A stretch of DNA of 39,134 nt from Candidatus Thorarchaeota archaeon (GTDB taxonomy: Archaea; Asgardarchaeota; Thorarchaeia; Thorarchaeales; Thorarchaeaceae). The stretch lies in contig JAEOSL010000017.1 of NCBI GenBank assembly GCA_016840385.1, positions 1-39,134 of the forward strand, given 5' to 3'. Positions 1 to 7,924 of the stretch are shown piece by piece. The translations under genes and the position numbers were made by a program. Below the pieces are notes generated by a model. That model had not been told where the DNA came from. It worked only from the letters and a program-made list of their open reading frames with translations, and did no database searches. Position 1 is the stretch's first letter; each line of letters opens with the position of its first letter.

Positions 1-1
1 T

Positions 2-340
2 GGTGGACCCCCTAGTGGAGGAGCTCCAAGTGGCGGCGCACCCAGTGGCGGACCTCCCGGTGGAGGAGCCCCAAGCGGCGGCGCCCCCGGTGGTGGACCC
101 CCTAGTGGAGGAGCTCCAAGCGGTGGTGCTCCCGGTGGTGGACCTCCTGGCGGTGAAGCTCCAAGTGGTGGACCTCCTGGCGGTGAAGCTCCAAGTGGTG
201 GAGCCCCAGGTGGTGGAAGTCCTCCTAGCGGTGGAGCCCCCGGTGGAGATGCACCAAAACCAGCTGATGGTAAAAGCTCACTCCAATCCGAGATGCTCCA
301 AGAAATGGAACGTCTGAAGGCACTCATGGGTGGCGATTAG
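2..340 (+). CDS. C-terminal end of a Gly/Pro-rich protein (5' end outside window)
   Basis: Frame 2 is open from the first base to the TAG at 338-340 and encodes about 112 residues. Most of it is a low-complexity run of GGAPSGG, GGGPPSG and GGEAPSG units. It ends in a short charged amphipathic segment (SEMLQEMERLKALMGGD). Frame 3 is also open and begins with a GTG, but it is only the shifted shadow of the repeat: the ordered Gly-Gly-Ala-Pro-Ser units and natural C-terminal helix exist only in frame 2. The folded part of the protein lies upstream of the window, so no function can be assigned. Such tails are usually flexible linkers or interaction tails. Confidence 0.75.
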   Translation, partial: GGPPSGGAPSGGAPSGGPPGGGAPSGGAPGGGPPSGGAPSGGAPGGGPPGGEAPSGGPPGGEAPSGGAPGGGSPPSGGAPGGDAPKPADGKSSLQSEMLQEMERLKALMGGD

Positions 341-432
341 TAGCATACTTGCTAATCCTGTACAATTTCATCAACAGGAATGGAACAAGTTTCTCATTCC
401 ACTGTTATTAGGTAGACTACATACTATATAGT

Positions 433-633
433 ATGAATCCAGAAACGTGGCTCTTGATAGATGGGAAAGTACACAAACTTGTTGACATCTTTGATAATGA
501 ACAAGAAGCCAATAATTTCGCTCTTGCTTTGCAAGATAATTGTTATACTACAATATACCAGATGAAAAATGGAAAATGGGGCGTGTATTGGAGACCCCGA
601 ACTGGTATTTTATGTCCATATGGTGTCGTTTAG
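433..633 (+). CDS. Small hypothetical protein (66 aa)
   Basis: I do not recognise this family. The product is soluble-looking and rich in aromatic residues, with a C-terminal WGVYWRPRTG segment. Codon use is ordinary for the window. An AT-rich stretch (ACTATATAG) sits directly before the ATG, too close to act as TATA box for a leaderless transcript from this start, so the promoter is unclear. The gene is short but has a sensible residue composition and no competing frame. Confidence 0.5.
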   Translation: MNPETWLLIDGKVHKLVDIFDNEQEANNFALALQDNCYTTIYQMKNGKWGVYWRPRTGILCPYGVV

Positions 634-712
634 AAAAATAGCAAATCAAGATTCTGTCTCTCGGAAGGCTTTTTGGTGGATGCGTTCCATTCATTGACTG
701 GAGTCTATCAAG

Positions 713-1396
713 ATGTCTAATGTCAAGTTGAATGCCGCTAAGAGTGCCATTGGATTAATTCCTGAAAAAGGATCAATAGGTCTTGGAAGTGGTTCTACCG
801 TTGCCATCTTTGCAAAAGAGTTAGGCAGAAGAGTTGAATCCGGTAAAGCAGATGTATCAGTAGTTCCAAGTTCCTATCAAGCATATCAACTTGCAGTTGA
901 GTTTAACATTCCACTAACCAACCTTGACATAAACCCCGAGCTTCTTCTTACTGTCGATGGTGCTGATGAAGTGGATAAGGAACTTAATCTCACAAAAGGG
1001 GGCGGTGGTGCACTCTTCCAAGAGAAAGTGGTGGCTTCAGCGTCAAAGAAACTGGTCATTATTGTAGATGAATCAAAACTGGTAGACAAACTAGCATCTC
1101 GATTCCTAATCCCAGTAGAGGTACTACCATTCTCACTAGGCGTTGTTCAAAAGACCATCACAAAGATGGATATTGAACCCATAGTAAGGCAAGCTCAGAA
1201 GAAGATGGGCCCTGTTGTGACAGATAATGGTAATTTCCTTCTTGATTTGAAGTTTCCAAAACCAATTGATAATCCTGCACAAGTTGCAATTGATCTCAAG
1301 ATGATACCAGGTGTTGTAGAAACAGGACTATTCATAGGTATGACTGATGAAGTTCATGTGGGAACTGAAGAAGGCTCTTACATCTTGAAGAAGTAA
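713..1396 (+). CDS. rpiA: Ribose-5-phosphate isomerase A
   Basis: The enzyme interconverts ribose-5-phosphate and ribulose-5-phosphate in the non-oxidative pentose phosphate pathway, in the cytoplasm. Length (227 aa) is normal for RpiA. The family motifs are present in order: the phosphate loop GLGSGSTV near residue 24, DGADEVD with the catalytic aspartates near residue 82, KGGGGAL just after, and DESKLV near residue 118. It converges on the DUF4037 gene, with only 2 bp between the stop codons. Confidence in the family is high. Confidence 0.95.
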   Translation: MSNVKLNAAKSAIGLIPEKGSIGLGSGSTVAIFAKELGRRVESGKADVSVVPSSYQAYQLAVEFNIPLTNLDINPELLLTVDGADEVDKELNLTKGGGGALFQEKVVASASKKLVIIVDESKLVDKLASRFLIPVEVLPFSLGVVQKTITKMDIEPIVRQAQKKMGPVVTDNGNFLLDLKFPKPIDNPAQVAIDLKMIPGVVETGLFIGMTDEVHVGTEEGSYILKK

Positions 1397-1398
1397 GC

Positions 1399-2505
1399 TT
1401 ACTGATACATGGACCAGAATCTTCGGAATTTCTCTGTAAACGAAAGCACTTCAGTAGAGTCAACATACTGGTCAATTCCACCAAGATATTTTGGTAATTG
1501 CTTAACTTCTTCGTCCACTATCTTTGCATGGATTGCATCAGCAAACTTGTCTGCACGAATTATCATGAATGGGCGATTGTAATATTGTGATACTTCAGTA
1601 GTCAAAGAATCAGTAATTCCCAAGTCATTATGCAATTTAGCTATATACTGGTATGCCTTGGTCAGATTGTCTTGTCGTTCTTGCCACGTACTCGCATCCA
1701 TAGTTTCATTGAATAGAGGTAAGAGAGTCTTTGCGCTCTTAAGCTTGGAAAAGGCAGTACCAAACCATTTGATGTAAGGTGCATATTGCCGTTCCATTAG
1801 AAAACATAATCTCATAATATCACTAATTATTCGTGATGTAACGATTCGAGACCCCAGTTCGTCCCCAACCTGTCCACATCTACCCATAAAGGCTATCTCT
1901 TGAGATAACCTCCTCCATTGGTTAGATAGTAGATATAACCACAAGTCCTGTTGATAATATTCCAATTTAGTCACTATAGACTTCATCTTTTTCAGTCCAT
2001 CGTGAAAGACTCGGCCGTTTGCAATGCTGAGGAGCATCTGCTGTGGTAATACCAACCAATCAATAATCCGAAGATCCTCTGTTGGATTGAAACCAAGATA
2101 CCCTATGAAGAAACCACTGATTGTATCAATCGTAACTCCGTGATTGACTGGTCCGTTATTGATAGGGCTCATTCCTGATGAACCATCTTCATTATGCTTG
2201 AAATTGGTAGGAAATCCCCGTATTTCGTATGGTAAGTGTTGACGAAGTTTGGTATCAAGTTCTTCTTTTACAGAGCTATAATCAGAATCTTTCAAGAAAA
2301 TCTGTAATTTGGGTCCCCAATCATGATCCATCGACTGCGCTGTATCATACCCTAAGACATCAGAACCATGCCCAATACGAACAGCAGAATAGACAAGCTC
2401 TGGGAAGTGCTCGTCCATGAAAGGTTTCACGGCTTCTTTATAGAAAGCCTCACTCAGGTCCAACCCTGGTAAGAAATTATAGAGCAGGTGATCTTCATCA
2501 CTCAT
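1399..2505 (-). CDS. DUF4037 protein, nucleotidyltransferase-like
   Basis: This 368-aa soluble protein matches the DUF4037 pattern. The N-terminal third holds GSDVLGYD followed by DHDWGP near residues 47-64, which looks like the G-S and D-x-D motifs of a polymerase-beta-type nucleotidyltransferase fold. The remainder is helical, including a long segment (RIISDIMRLCFLMERQYAPY) typical of the C-terminal DUF4037 domain. The substrate is unknown. The ATG at 2505 lies 65 bp downstream of the tRNA-Arg(CCT) 3' end, on the same strand. Confidence 0.75.
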   Translation of the reverse strand: MSDEDHLLYNFLPGLDLSEAFYKEAVKPFMDEHFPELVYSAVRIGHGSDVLGYDTAQSMDHDWGPKLQIFLKDSDYSSVKEELDTKLRQHLPYEIRGFPTNFKHNEDGSSGMSPINNGPVNHGVTIDTISGFFIGYLGFNPTEDLRIIDWLVLPQQMLLSIANGRVFHDGLKKMKSIVTKLEYYQQDLWLYLLSNQWRRLSQEIAFMGRCGQVGDELGSRIVTSRIISDIMRLCFLMERQYAPYIKWFGTAFSKLKSAKTLLPLFNETMDASTWQERQDNLTKAYQYIAKLHNDLGITDSLTTEVSQYYNRPFMIIRADKFADAIHAKIVDEEVKQLPKYLGGIDQYVDSTEVLSFTEKFRRFWSMYQ

Positions 2506-2570
2506 CCATTTGTCTCCATTATTGGTAATTACATTATGGAATTTGGACTTTACGGATATGCACTAGTAAG

Positions 2571-2673
2571 TGGCGGGCCCGCCCGGATTCGAACCGGGGA
2601 TTACTAACTTACTCCAGACTAGGTAATTAGCCTCTAGGAGGCTAGTGCCCTATCCAGGCTAGGCCACGGGCCC
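2571..2673 (-). tRNA. tRNA-Arg(CCT) with a 25-nt intron
   Basis: Reading the minus strand from 2673, acceptor strand GGGCCCG pairs with CGGGCCC near 2574-2580, followed by G73 and an encoded CCA (2571-2573). The T arm is CCCGG-TTCGAAT-CCGGG. Anticodon stem CTAGC pairs with GTTAG after removal of the intron between positions 37 and 38, leaving loop C-T-CCT-A-A and anticodon CCT (arginine). Confidence 0.93.
2610..2634 (-). other. BHB intron at tRNA-Arg position 37/38
   Basis: The precursor folds into a strict bulge-helix-bulge. Loop bases CTCC pair with GGAG in the intron (4 bp), flanked by the 3-nt bulges TAG and TAA, and the inner helix is AGGCTA with TAGTCT. Cutting each bulge after its second base removes 25 nt and restores a 7-nt anticodon loop. 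This is the canonical archaeal intron position and needs the tRNA-splicing endonuclease. Confidence 0.88.
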
Positions 2674-2728
2674 GTGGATTTGAGCGAGTGAAGAGTGAGT
2701 TGTTAAAGTTTTTGCAGAGTCCTTATTC

Positions 2729-4009
2729 TCACTGTGCAATCTTTGCAGTGACTTTTGCTCCTTCTTCCATTGCATCAACAAGCATACTACCTTGTCTAGT
2801 CTTAATTCGGATGGAACTCTCGCCATTCCTTCCTACAACAGTAGTGAATAGGTAAAGGTCTCCAGCAAATACCTCAATTCTCTGTTTGGCATACTTTCTT
2901 CCTGAAAAGATTGTTACCTTCTTCTTGTTGTAACTAACTGAGATTGGAACATTTTCTCCAGGTCTACCTCTTCCTCTAGGCTGTCCTGCTCCTGGTCTAC
3001 CTCTATCGGGAGCCATGCCGCCTCTGACTGGAACGACGACCTTTTCTCCACCAAAAGTGAACATCTCATATTCCAGTACACCATGTTCGAACTCACGAAC
3101 TTCGACAACAGGTCGTGCCAGATCTCTTTGACTACCTCCCATCCCTGTTGGGAGTTTTACTTTTAGCGACATAGCTGAGACCTTAGCTACTTTTCCATCT
3201 TCTATGTGAATTACCGTATCTACTGTACTTGGCACCTGTCCCAGCTCAACACGACCACCAAGTAGCAATCTTTGAAGTGAATCAATAGCCGAACCAGCAT
3301 GTACAACTCCGACCATCCCAACTCCTGCTGAACGAAGGTCTGCATACGCTCGGAAATCAGAATTTTTACGTAATTCATCATAGATGACAAAATCAGGACG
3401 TACTAGAAGAAGAATATCTGCAGCTTTCTCCATGCTACCATCAAGTGGAGAGTATTGTACTATTGATTCTTCTACCTGTAGGTCTCTAGGTTGTTCAAGT
3501 GTTTTGACAACATTACCCTTACTACTGTAAAATTCGGCTAATGCAGCTGTAAATGTACTCTTACCAGATCCGGGTGACCCTGAAACCAATATTCCCTCTG
3601 CACGTGATTCAAGCCGATTCATTAACTTTGTACTGAGTCCATAATCATCCAAATGCAATTTTACAATAGGGCGAATTGCAGAAATTTCCATTTTATCAGC
3701 AAATGGACGTCTTGCTATTGCAATTCTCAGGTTTCGTAGCTGGACGACTTGCGCACTTTCCTCCTCAATCTCGATGAATGAATCATTATCATATTGTGCT
3801 GATGCGAGGATTGCATTTGCCAAAGCATCAAGTTCCTCGTATGTGAGAATTCGATCTGAGAGTTCAACTAGTTCCCAGTTTCCCGGTTCTCCTCTCTTTG
3901 CACGAGGGGGATTCTTTTCAACCAAGTGTACACTCATTGTCTTATCGTCGAAGAATGCTTCAAGGGTTACTATTTCATCATCATACTCGGAACCATTATC
4001 GTCACTCAT
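2729..4009 (-). CDS. PilT-type ATPase with C-terminal KH-like domain, lacking the usual PIN domain
   Basis: Residues about 130-300 form a PilT/VirB11-like ATPase with Walker A GSPGSGKST near residue 144 and the LVRPDFVIYDE and GVGMVGVVHA motifs of the archaeal PIN-ATPase family. A Gly/Arg/Pro-rich linker (GRGRPG) then leads into about 75 residues resembling the family's C-terminal KH/RNA-binding region. Relatives normally start with a PIN ribonuclease domain and are longer; here 426 aa begin directly with the conserved linker (VHLVEKNPP...GEPGNW), so the nuclease part is missing. The ATG overlaps the stop of the upstream EndA-like gene (ATGA), so the two are translationally coupled. A role as an RNA-handling motor is inferred. 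Confidence 0.85.
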   Translation of the reverse strand: MSDDNGSEYDDEIVTLEAFFDDKTMSVHLVEKNPPRAKRGEPGNWELVELSDRILTYEELDALANAILASAQYDNDSFIEIEEESAQVVQLRNLRIAIARRPFADKMEISAIRPIVKLHLDDYGLSTKLMNRLESRAEGILVSGSPGSGKSTFTAALAEFYSSKGNVVKTLEQPRDLQVEESIVQYSPLDGSMEKAADILLLVRPDFVIYDELRKNSDFRAYADLRSAGVGMVGVVHAGSAIDSLQRLLLGGRVELGQVPSTVDTVIHIEDGKVAKVSAMSLKVKLPTGMGGSQRDLARPVVEVREFEHGVLEYEMFTFGGEKVVVPVRGGMAPDRGRPGAGQPRGRGRPGENVPISVSYNKKKVTIFSGRKYAKQRIEVFAGDLYLFTTVVGRNGESSIRIKTRQGSMLVDAMEEGAKVTAKIAQ

Positions 4010-4698
4010 TGTCCATCACCACTACGATCTCGCAAAGTTGATTGTGCTACCTTGTAGAAATTCACTTCACCATTTTGATCTACCAGAGCAAAAACTAGAT
4101 CCTTTCTGGAACCTGCAGCAGTCTTAGTGACCAAATCTAAATCACTTAGAGATATTGGTACACCCTCTTTGAGAACGTACACAAGCTCCTTTGCATTTGC
4201 ATCTCCCGGTTTATCTCCTCGAGCATAAACTCGGAAACCTATTCCACTACCAAATCCTTTTCGTACAGCATAACCTCTACTTCTGAGGTCTCTAAATACA
4301 AGATAGCGAATCCAAAGGTCCGGGTCTTCTTCTAGCAGACTATTTACAATATAATCAGAACCTACAAGCTCTCCTGAAGGAGTTGATGCAATCGCCCGCT
4401 TTCTTTCGATTAGGTGAAGAAGTTCAACAGGTTCCAACTCAAGTTTATTCCCATCAATACGAGTGCCATAGAATCCCTGCTGTGATAATCTATCAGCATC
4501 TTCACTAGCAACAGTGCCCTTTCCATTCTCAAAGACAACATTCGCAGGATCTTCTACAAGTTCTTCTTCAATCTCGCTTTCCTGCTCTTCTTCGAGGTTC
4601 TCTTGATTAAGAGTATCATTATTTTCTTTCGACAACTCGTACTCGCCTACTCTGTCTAGCCCAGAAAGTAATGTGAAAAACCCTTCGCCCTGCCACAA
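4006..4698 (-). CDS. endA: tRNA-splicing endonuclease EndA homologue with catalytic His replaced by Asn
   Basis: The C-terminal half matches archaeal EndA: LEPVELLHLIERK, then RYLVFRDLRSRGYAVRKGF, then FRVYARG. The catalytic triad of the family is Tyr-His-Lys (115/125/156 in the Methanocaldococcus enzyme). Here Tyr158 and Lys199 (SRKDLV) are kept, and spacing is exactly conserved (10 and 31 residues), but the His position is Asn168 (DANAKELV), and no other His lies in the C-terminal domain. It may be a structural subunit or an altered nuclease. The first 60 residues are acidic and unconserved. The start is uncertain: the TTG at 4698 leaves only 32 bp to the divergent gene, so an internal TTG (before SKENN) is possible. 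Confidence 0.8.
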   Translation of the reverse strand: MWQGEGFFTLLSGLDRVGEYELSKENNDTLNQENLEEEQESEIEEELVEDPANVVFENGKGTVASEDADRLSQQGFYGTRIDGNKLELEPVELLHLIERKRAIASTPSGELVGSDYIVNSLLEEDPDLWIRYLVFRDLRSRGYAVRKGFGSGIGFRVYARGDKPGDANAKELVYVLKEGVPISLSDLDLVTKTAAGSRKDLVFALVDQNGEVNFYKVAQSTLRDRSGDGQ

Positions 4699-4730
4699 GA
4701 ACTAAAGCCAGTATGAACTGAGTCACTTTC

Positions 4731-5228
4731 GTGACCGACCAAAGATTCGAAACCGAAATCAAGGAATTCATTGCAGGTGCTGAGAAAATAGCAATTCTTG
4801 GCATTGGTAATGATTTACGCTCTGATGACGGTCTCGGACCCTACATCGTGAACACACTCAAATTTGATAATCCAAATGTAATGATTGAGAATGTAGGGTC
4901 AGTACCTGAAGGATTCGCACGTCCTTTGGCAGAATTTGGAGCAAAACGAATTATCATGATTGATGCTGCTGATATGCGAAAACCACCAGGTCATATCGAA
5001 CTTGTTACAAAAGACCGAATTGGTGGAATAAGCATCAGCACACACAATATGCCTCTGTCTTTCTTGATGATGTACCTTGAACAAGAAACAGGTGGGAAAT
5101 CGATACTTCTTGGTGTTCAGCCGAAAAGTATTCAATTCGGAGAAGGTCTTAACCCCGAAATACAAGAAGTTGCAGAGGATATAATTGCCAGTTTTGAAAG
5201 ACTGCTAGAAGAGCATTACAAGGAATGA
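4731..5228 (+). CDS. hycI: [NiFe]-hydrogenase maturation protease (HycI/HyaD family)
   Basis: Members of peptidase family M52 clip the C-terminal tail of the hydrogenase large subunit after nickel insertion. The 165-aa product shows ILGIGNDLRSDDGLGP near residue 22 (metal-binding acidic residue in DDG), IIMIDAADM near residue 76, and STHNMPLS near residue 103 (metal-binding His), the pattern of the HycI (group 4) branch. Start is the GTG at 4731; no upstream in-frame ATG exists. No hydrogenase subunit genes occur in the window, so the substrate lies elsewhere. The stop overlaps the mtnA start by 4 bp. Confidence 0.9.
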   Translation: MTDQRFETEIKEFIAGAEKIAILGIGNDLRSDDGLGPYIVNTLKFDNPNVMIENVGSVPEGFARPLAEFGAKRIIMIDAADMRKPPGHIELVTKDRIGGISISTHNMPLSFLMMYLEQETGGKSILLGVQPKSIQFGEGLNPEIQEVAEDIIASFERLLEEHYKE

Positions 5229-6274
5229 GAGAGATGTATCGAACAATTGAATGGCTTGACGACTCATCACAGGTTCGTCTTGTAGATCAGACCAAACTAC
5301 CTTTGGTTTTGGAACATGTAGTAACTGATAGTCATGAACGGATTGCCAAATCTATCAAGATAATGGAGATTCGTGGTGCTCCCGCAATTGGAGCCGCAGC
5401 AGGAATGGGTATGGCTCTTGCAGCAATTGAAAGTAAGGCACGAACGAAGGGGGATTTGCTAGAATATCTGGAAAAAGCAGCCGACACTCTCAATACCAGA
5501 CCAACTGCTGTTAATCTGACATGGGCTACTGCACGAATGTTAGAAGTTGCAAAGAATGCCGATGGAAGTGCGGATGAGATTATCAAAAGACTCGTCGATG
5601 AAGGTAAAGAAATCGCTGAAGAAGATGTTCGAATGAGCAGGGCTATGGGCGAACAGGCTCTTTCTCTCATTAAACCTGGATATACAATTCAAACAATCTG
5701 TAATGCAGGGTCTCTCGCAACAGTTCATCTTGGTACTGTTGGAGCAGTTGTTCGTGTGGCTCATGAAACGTACAATGGTGATATCAAAGTATACGCAGCA
5801 GAAACAAGACCCCGACAACAGGGAGCTCGTCTTACAGTATACGAATTCATGGAAGACAATATTGATACTACTCTGATCACAGACGGGATGATTGGTACTG
5901 TTTTCCGAGAGGGACGAGTTGATTGTTGTGTTGTGGGGGCAGATAGAATACTTCGAACAGGTCATGTAATCAACAAAATTGGAACATACACGATGGCAAT
6001 CACTGCAAGACATCACAATATTCCCTTCTATTCAGTTGTTCCAGTATCAACAATAGATATGGTAACTGATCCTGAAGATGTTGTCATCGAAGAACGTGAT
6101 CCCGATGAAATTCGTATGATTAATGGCGAATATGTTACTCCTCCAGATGCAAAAGTGTACAATCCTGCATTTGACATGACCCCTCCCGAACTGGTTGATG
6201 CTATCATCACCGATATCGGCGTTGTCAAGAACCCAACTGAAGAAAAGATGAGAAAACTCTTCGAAAATAAGTAA
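5225..6274 (+). CDS. mtnA: S-methyl-5-thioribose-1-phosphate isomerase
   Basis: It converts methylthioribose-1-phosphate to methylthioribulose-1-phosphate in methionine salvage. It belongs to the fold shared with eIF2B alpha subunits, from which it is told apart by the MtnA set: IRGAPAIG, TRPTAVNL, CNAGSLAT (catalytic Cys), ETRPRQQGARLT, VVGADRI (catalytic Asp), NKIGTY and the C-terminal YNPAFDMTP. Length (349 aa) is normal. The ATG overlaps the protease stop (ATGA), so expression is coupled, though no functional link between the two is known to me. Confidence 0.93.
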   Translation: MREMYRTIEWLDDSSQVRLVDQTKLPLVLEHVVTDSHERIAKSIKIMEIRGAPAIGAAAGMGMALAAIESKARTKGDLLEYLEKAADTLNTRPTAVNLTWATARMLEVAKNADGSADEIIKRLVDEGKEIAEEDVRMSRAMGEQALSLIKPGYTIQTICNAGSLATVHLGTVGAVVRVAHETYNGDIKVYAAETRPRQQGARLTVYEFMEDNIDTTLITDGMIGTVFREGRVDCCVVGADRILRTGHVINKIGTYTMAITARHHNIPFYSVVPVSTIDMVTDPEDVVIEERDPDEIRMINGEYVTPPDAKVYNPAFDMTPPELVDAIITDIGVVKNPTEEKMRKLFENK

Positions 6275-6292
6275 AATTGGGAAGTTGCGGTA

Positions 6293-7129
6293 TTGACCGA
6301 GGTAATACTCACCTGTCAACTGGTAGATGGGATTACTATCAGGAAATCAATTGGTACTAACCCTACACAAGTATCACTGACGAGAAACAATCTGAAAGCA
6401 ATCGACCTCATTCCCTTGCGTACATGTGATGGATTGGTTTCGTTGGACCTTGCTCACAATCAATTGAATGAGGTCGATTTTGGACAGCTGGGAGTGAAGA
6501 GTGGGGTTGAACGGCTGTCGTTGTCGTACAATCCACTGAAGAGGGTAGATTTGGGTCCGTTGAGGGAGTGGAAGAACTTGAAGATTCTGCGATTGACAGG
6601 GTGCGAACTGGATTCTGTTGATTTGAAACCACTAGCAGATCTGAAACACCTAGAACAACTCTCTATTTCCTTTAATGATATAGAAAAAGTGGATTTGAGT
6701 CCACTTGGTTCTTGTTCAGCACTTGAAATCCTTACCATCAATAGGAATAGGTTCTGCCAACTTGATCTAGGACCTCTTGCTCACTGCTCTAATCTGAAAA
6801 CATTGAATATTGGTGACAATAGGTTGGAAAGTATTGACTTGTCACCTTTGGCGGAATGTACGGATTTGTATTCCCTGGTCCTCAACAAGACCCCTTTGGA
6901 AACCGTTGACCTTACCCCGCTTAGGGATCTGAAGAGTTTGCAGGGACTGAATCTGAGTGGAAATCAGCTGAACACAGTGGATATGCGGCCATTACAATTC
7001 TGTGAGGAGATGTATGAGGTGAATCTGGAGGATAACCCCTTGGAATCCTTGATCGTGCCAGAGGGATTCATATGTTCACCTCTGAAATTGAATGCTGATG
7101 ATATTGCTCTGTTAGAACGAGAGAACTAG
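6293..7129 (+). CDS. Leucine-rich repeat protein
   Basis: The protein is almost entirely made of about ten leucine-rich repeats of very constant length, 24 residues, with consensus LxxLxLSxNxLxxVDLxPLxxCxx. The VDLxPL segment recurs nearly unchanged (VDLGPL, VDLKPL, VDLSPL, LDLGPL, IDLSPL, VDLTPL). There is no signal peptide or membrane segment, so it is predicted cytoplasmic and protein-binding. The start is a TTG at 6293, 18 bp after mtnA. LRR proteins of this kind are frequent in Asgard archaea; the partner is unknown. Confidence 0.85.
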   Translation: MTEVILTCQLVDGITIRKSIGTNPTQVSLTRNNLKAIDLIPLRTCDGLVSLDLAHNQLNEVDFGQLGVKSGVERLSLSYNPLKRVDLGPLREWKNLKILRLTGCELDSVDLKPLADLKHLEQLSISFNDIEKVDLSPLGSCSALEILTINRNRFCQLDLGPLAHCSNLKTLNIGDNRLESIDLSPLAECTDLYSLVLNKTPLETVDLTPLRDLKSLQGLNLSGNQLNTVDMRPLQFCEEMYEVNLEDNPLESLIVPEGFICSPLKLNADDIALLEREN

Positions 7130-7147
7130 GACAAGAACTATCGATAT

Positions 7148-7408
7148 CTACTCCCAGGCCTCAGTAATATCTATTCTGCGACGTCTATCTATGAATTCCA
7201 AAACAATTGAAATGAAAATAATCATGAAACCGAGTGGTACTAGAAATATCCAAGCTGTGGCAATTATGGGTGGCCCTGAGTGACGGACTGTTCCAGGGGG
7301 AATATAGCTACTCTCACGGGCAAACATCATGAAAATCTCATTGACAATATAACCCTCTAGAGCTATAACTAATCCCAGAACAGCTAGAACTTTTCCTTTT
7401 TCGTTCAT
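7148..7408 (-). CDS. Small membrane protein with two predicted helices
   Basis: The reading frame is open up to a start at 7486 (112 aa), but I place the start at the ATG at 7408 (86 aa, MNEKGKV). A TATA-like box lies about 34 bp upstream of that ATG, inside the longer version, which fits a nearly leaderless transcript. Two hydrophobic helices are seen: VLAVLGLVIALEGYIV and TAWIFLVPLGFMIIFISIVL. The tail is basic then acidic (RRRRIDITEAWE). The second helix resembles that of the neighbouring divergent 77-aa protein. Function unknown. Confidence 0.55.
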   Translation of the reverse strand: MNEKGKVLAVLGLVIALEGYIVNEIFMMFARESSYIPPGTVRHSGPPIIATAWIFLVPLGFMIIFISIVLEFIDRRRRIDITEAWE

Positions 7409-7437
7409 CTCCCTAACAATACGTCTTGATTCAACTT

Positions 7438-7447
7438 GATTTAAAAC
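7438..7447 (-). promoter_or_regulatory. Candidate TATA box for the small membrane protein at 7408
   Basis: The minus strand reads GTTTTAAATC, centred about 34 bp before the ATG at 7408. This spacing gives a leader of only a few bases, the common archaeal arrangement, and is the reason for preferring the shorter protein. Confidence 0.4.
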
Positions 7448-7547
7448 TAATCTTAGAACAAAAAATGACCGAGAGGAATAGGGCAAGAATTATGGCGGGC
7501 GGAAGTTTTAGAACGATTTATGTCAAGATATTGGTGGGTATTCCAAG

Positions 7548-7781
7548 TTGAAGCAATTACTTATTGGACTGGTACTAATTGTTAGCAGTGTTCTGGTTTG
7601 GTTTTTTGCTAATGCTCTCCTTTTTGACTACATAGTGAATGTGCTACATCCTGACCAAGCTTTTGGAGAACCAATATGGGTAATCGACCCTGTAGGCTTT
7701 ATGATAATCTCAATACCAACAGGACTTGTGTTCTTCGTGGGATTAGTAGTTATTCTTAGAGATATATTGTCTAAAGCATAA
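7548..7781 (+). CDS. Small membrane protein with two predicted helices (77 aa)
   Basis: It begins at a TTG with a helix (LLIGLVLIVSSVLVWFFANALLF), followed by a short extracytoplasmic loop and a second helix (GFMIISIPTGLVFFVGLVVIL). No Cys or charged active-site residues are seen. The PxGFMII segment resembles one in the divergent membrane protein ending at 7148, so the two may be distant paralogues. It ends 4 bp before the tRNA-Arg(TCG) 3' end (opposite strand). Function unknown. Confidence 0.5.
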   Translation: MKQLLIGLVLIVSSVLVWFFANALLFDYIVNVLHPDQAFGEPIWVIDPVGFMIISIPTGLVFFVGLVVILRDILSKA

Positions 7782-7785
7782 TAAG

Positions 7786-7863
7786 TGGCGGGCGCGGCAA
7801 GATTCGAACTTGCGACATCCAACTTCGAAGGCTGGCGCCCTATCCAGACTAGACTACGCGCCC
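7786..7863 (-). tRNA. tRNA-Arg(TCG)
   Basis: Minus strand from 7863: acceptor GGGCGCG pairs with CGCGCCC, followed by G73 and encoded CCA (7786-7788). Anticodon stem CCAGC pairs with GTTGG around loop C-T-TCG-A-A. T arm is GCAAG-TTCGAAT-CTTGC. No intron. Confidence 0.95.
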
Positions 7864-7924
7864 ACAAATTCGCTTTAGTTGTTTAGCACTTAAGGACTTC
7901 TGTCTGTTCTGTTTTCATCCAGAA

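Noticed and set aside
3..317. Frame-3 ORF with GTG start in the Gly/Pro repeat
   Set aside because: Shadow of the frame-2 repeat protein; composition is an artefact of the shifted GGN-CCN repeat.
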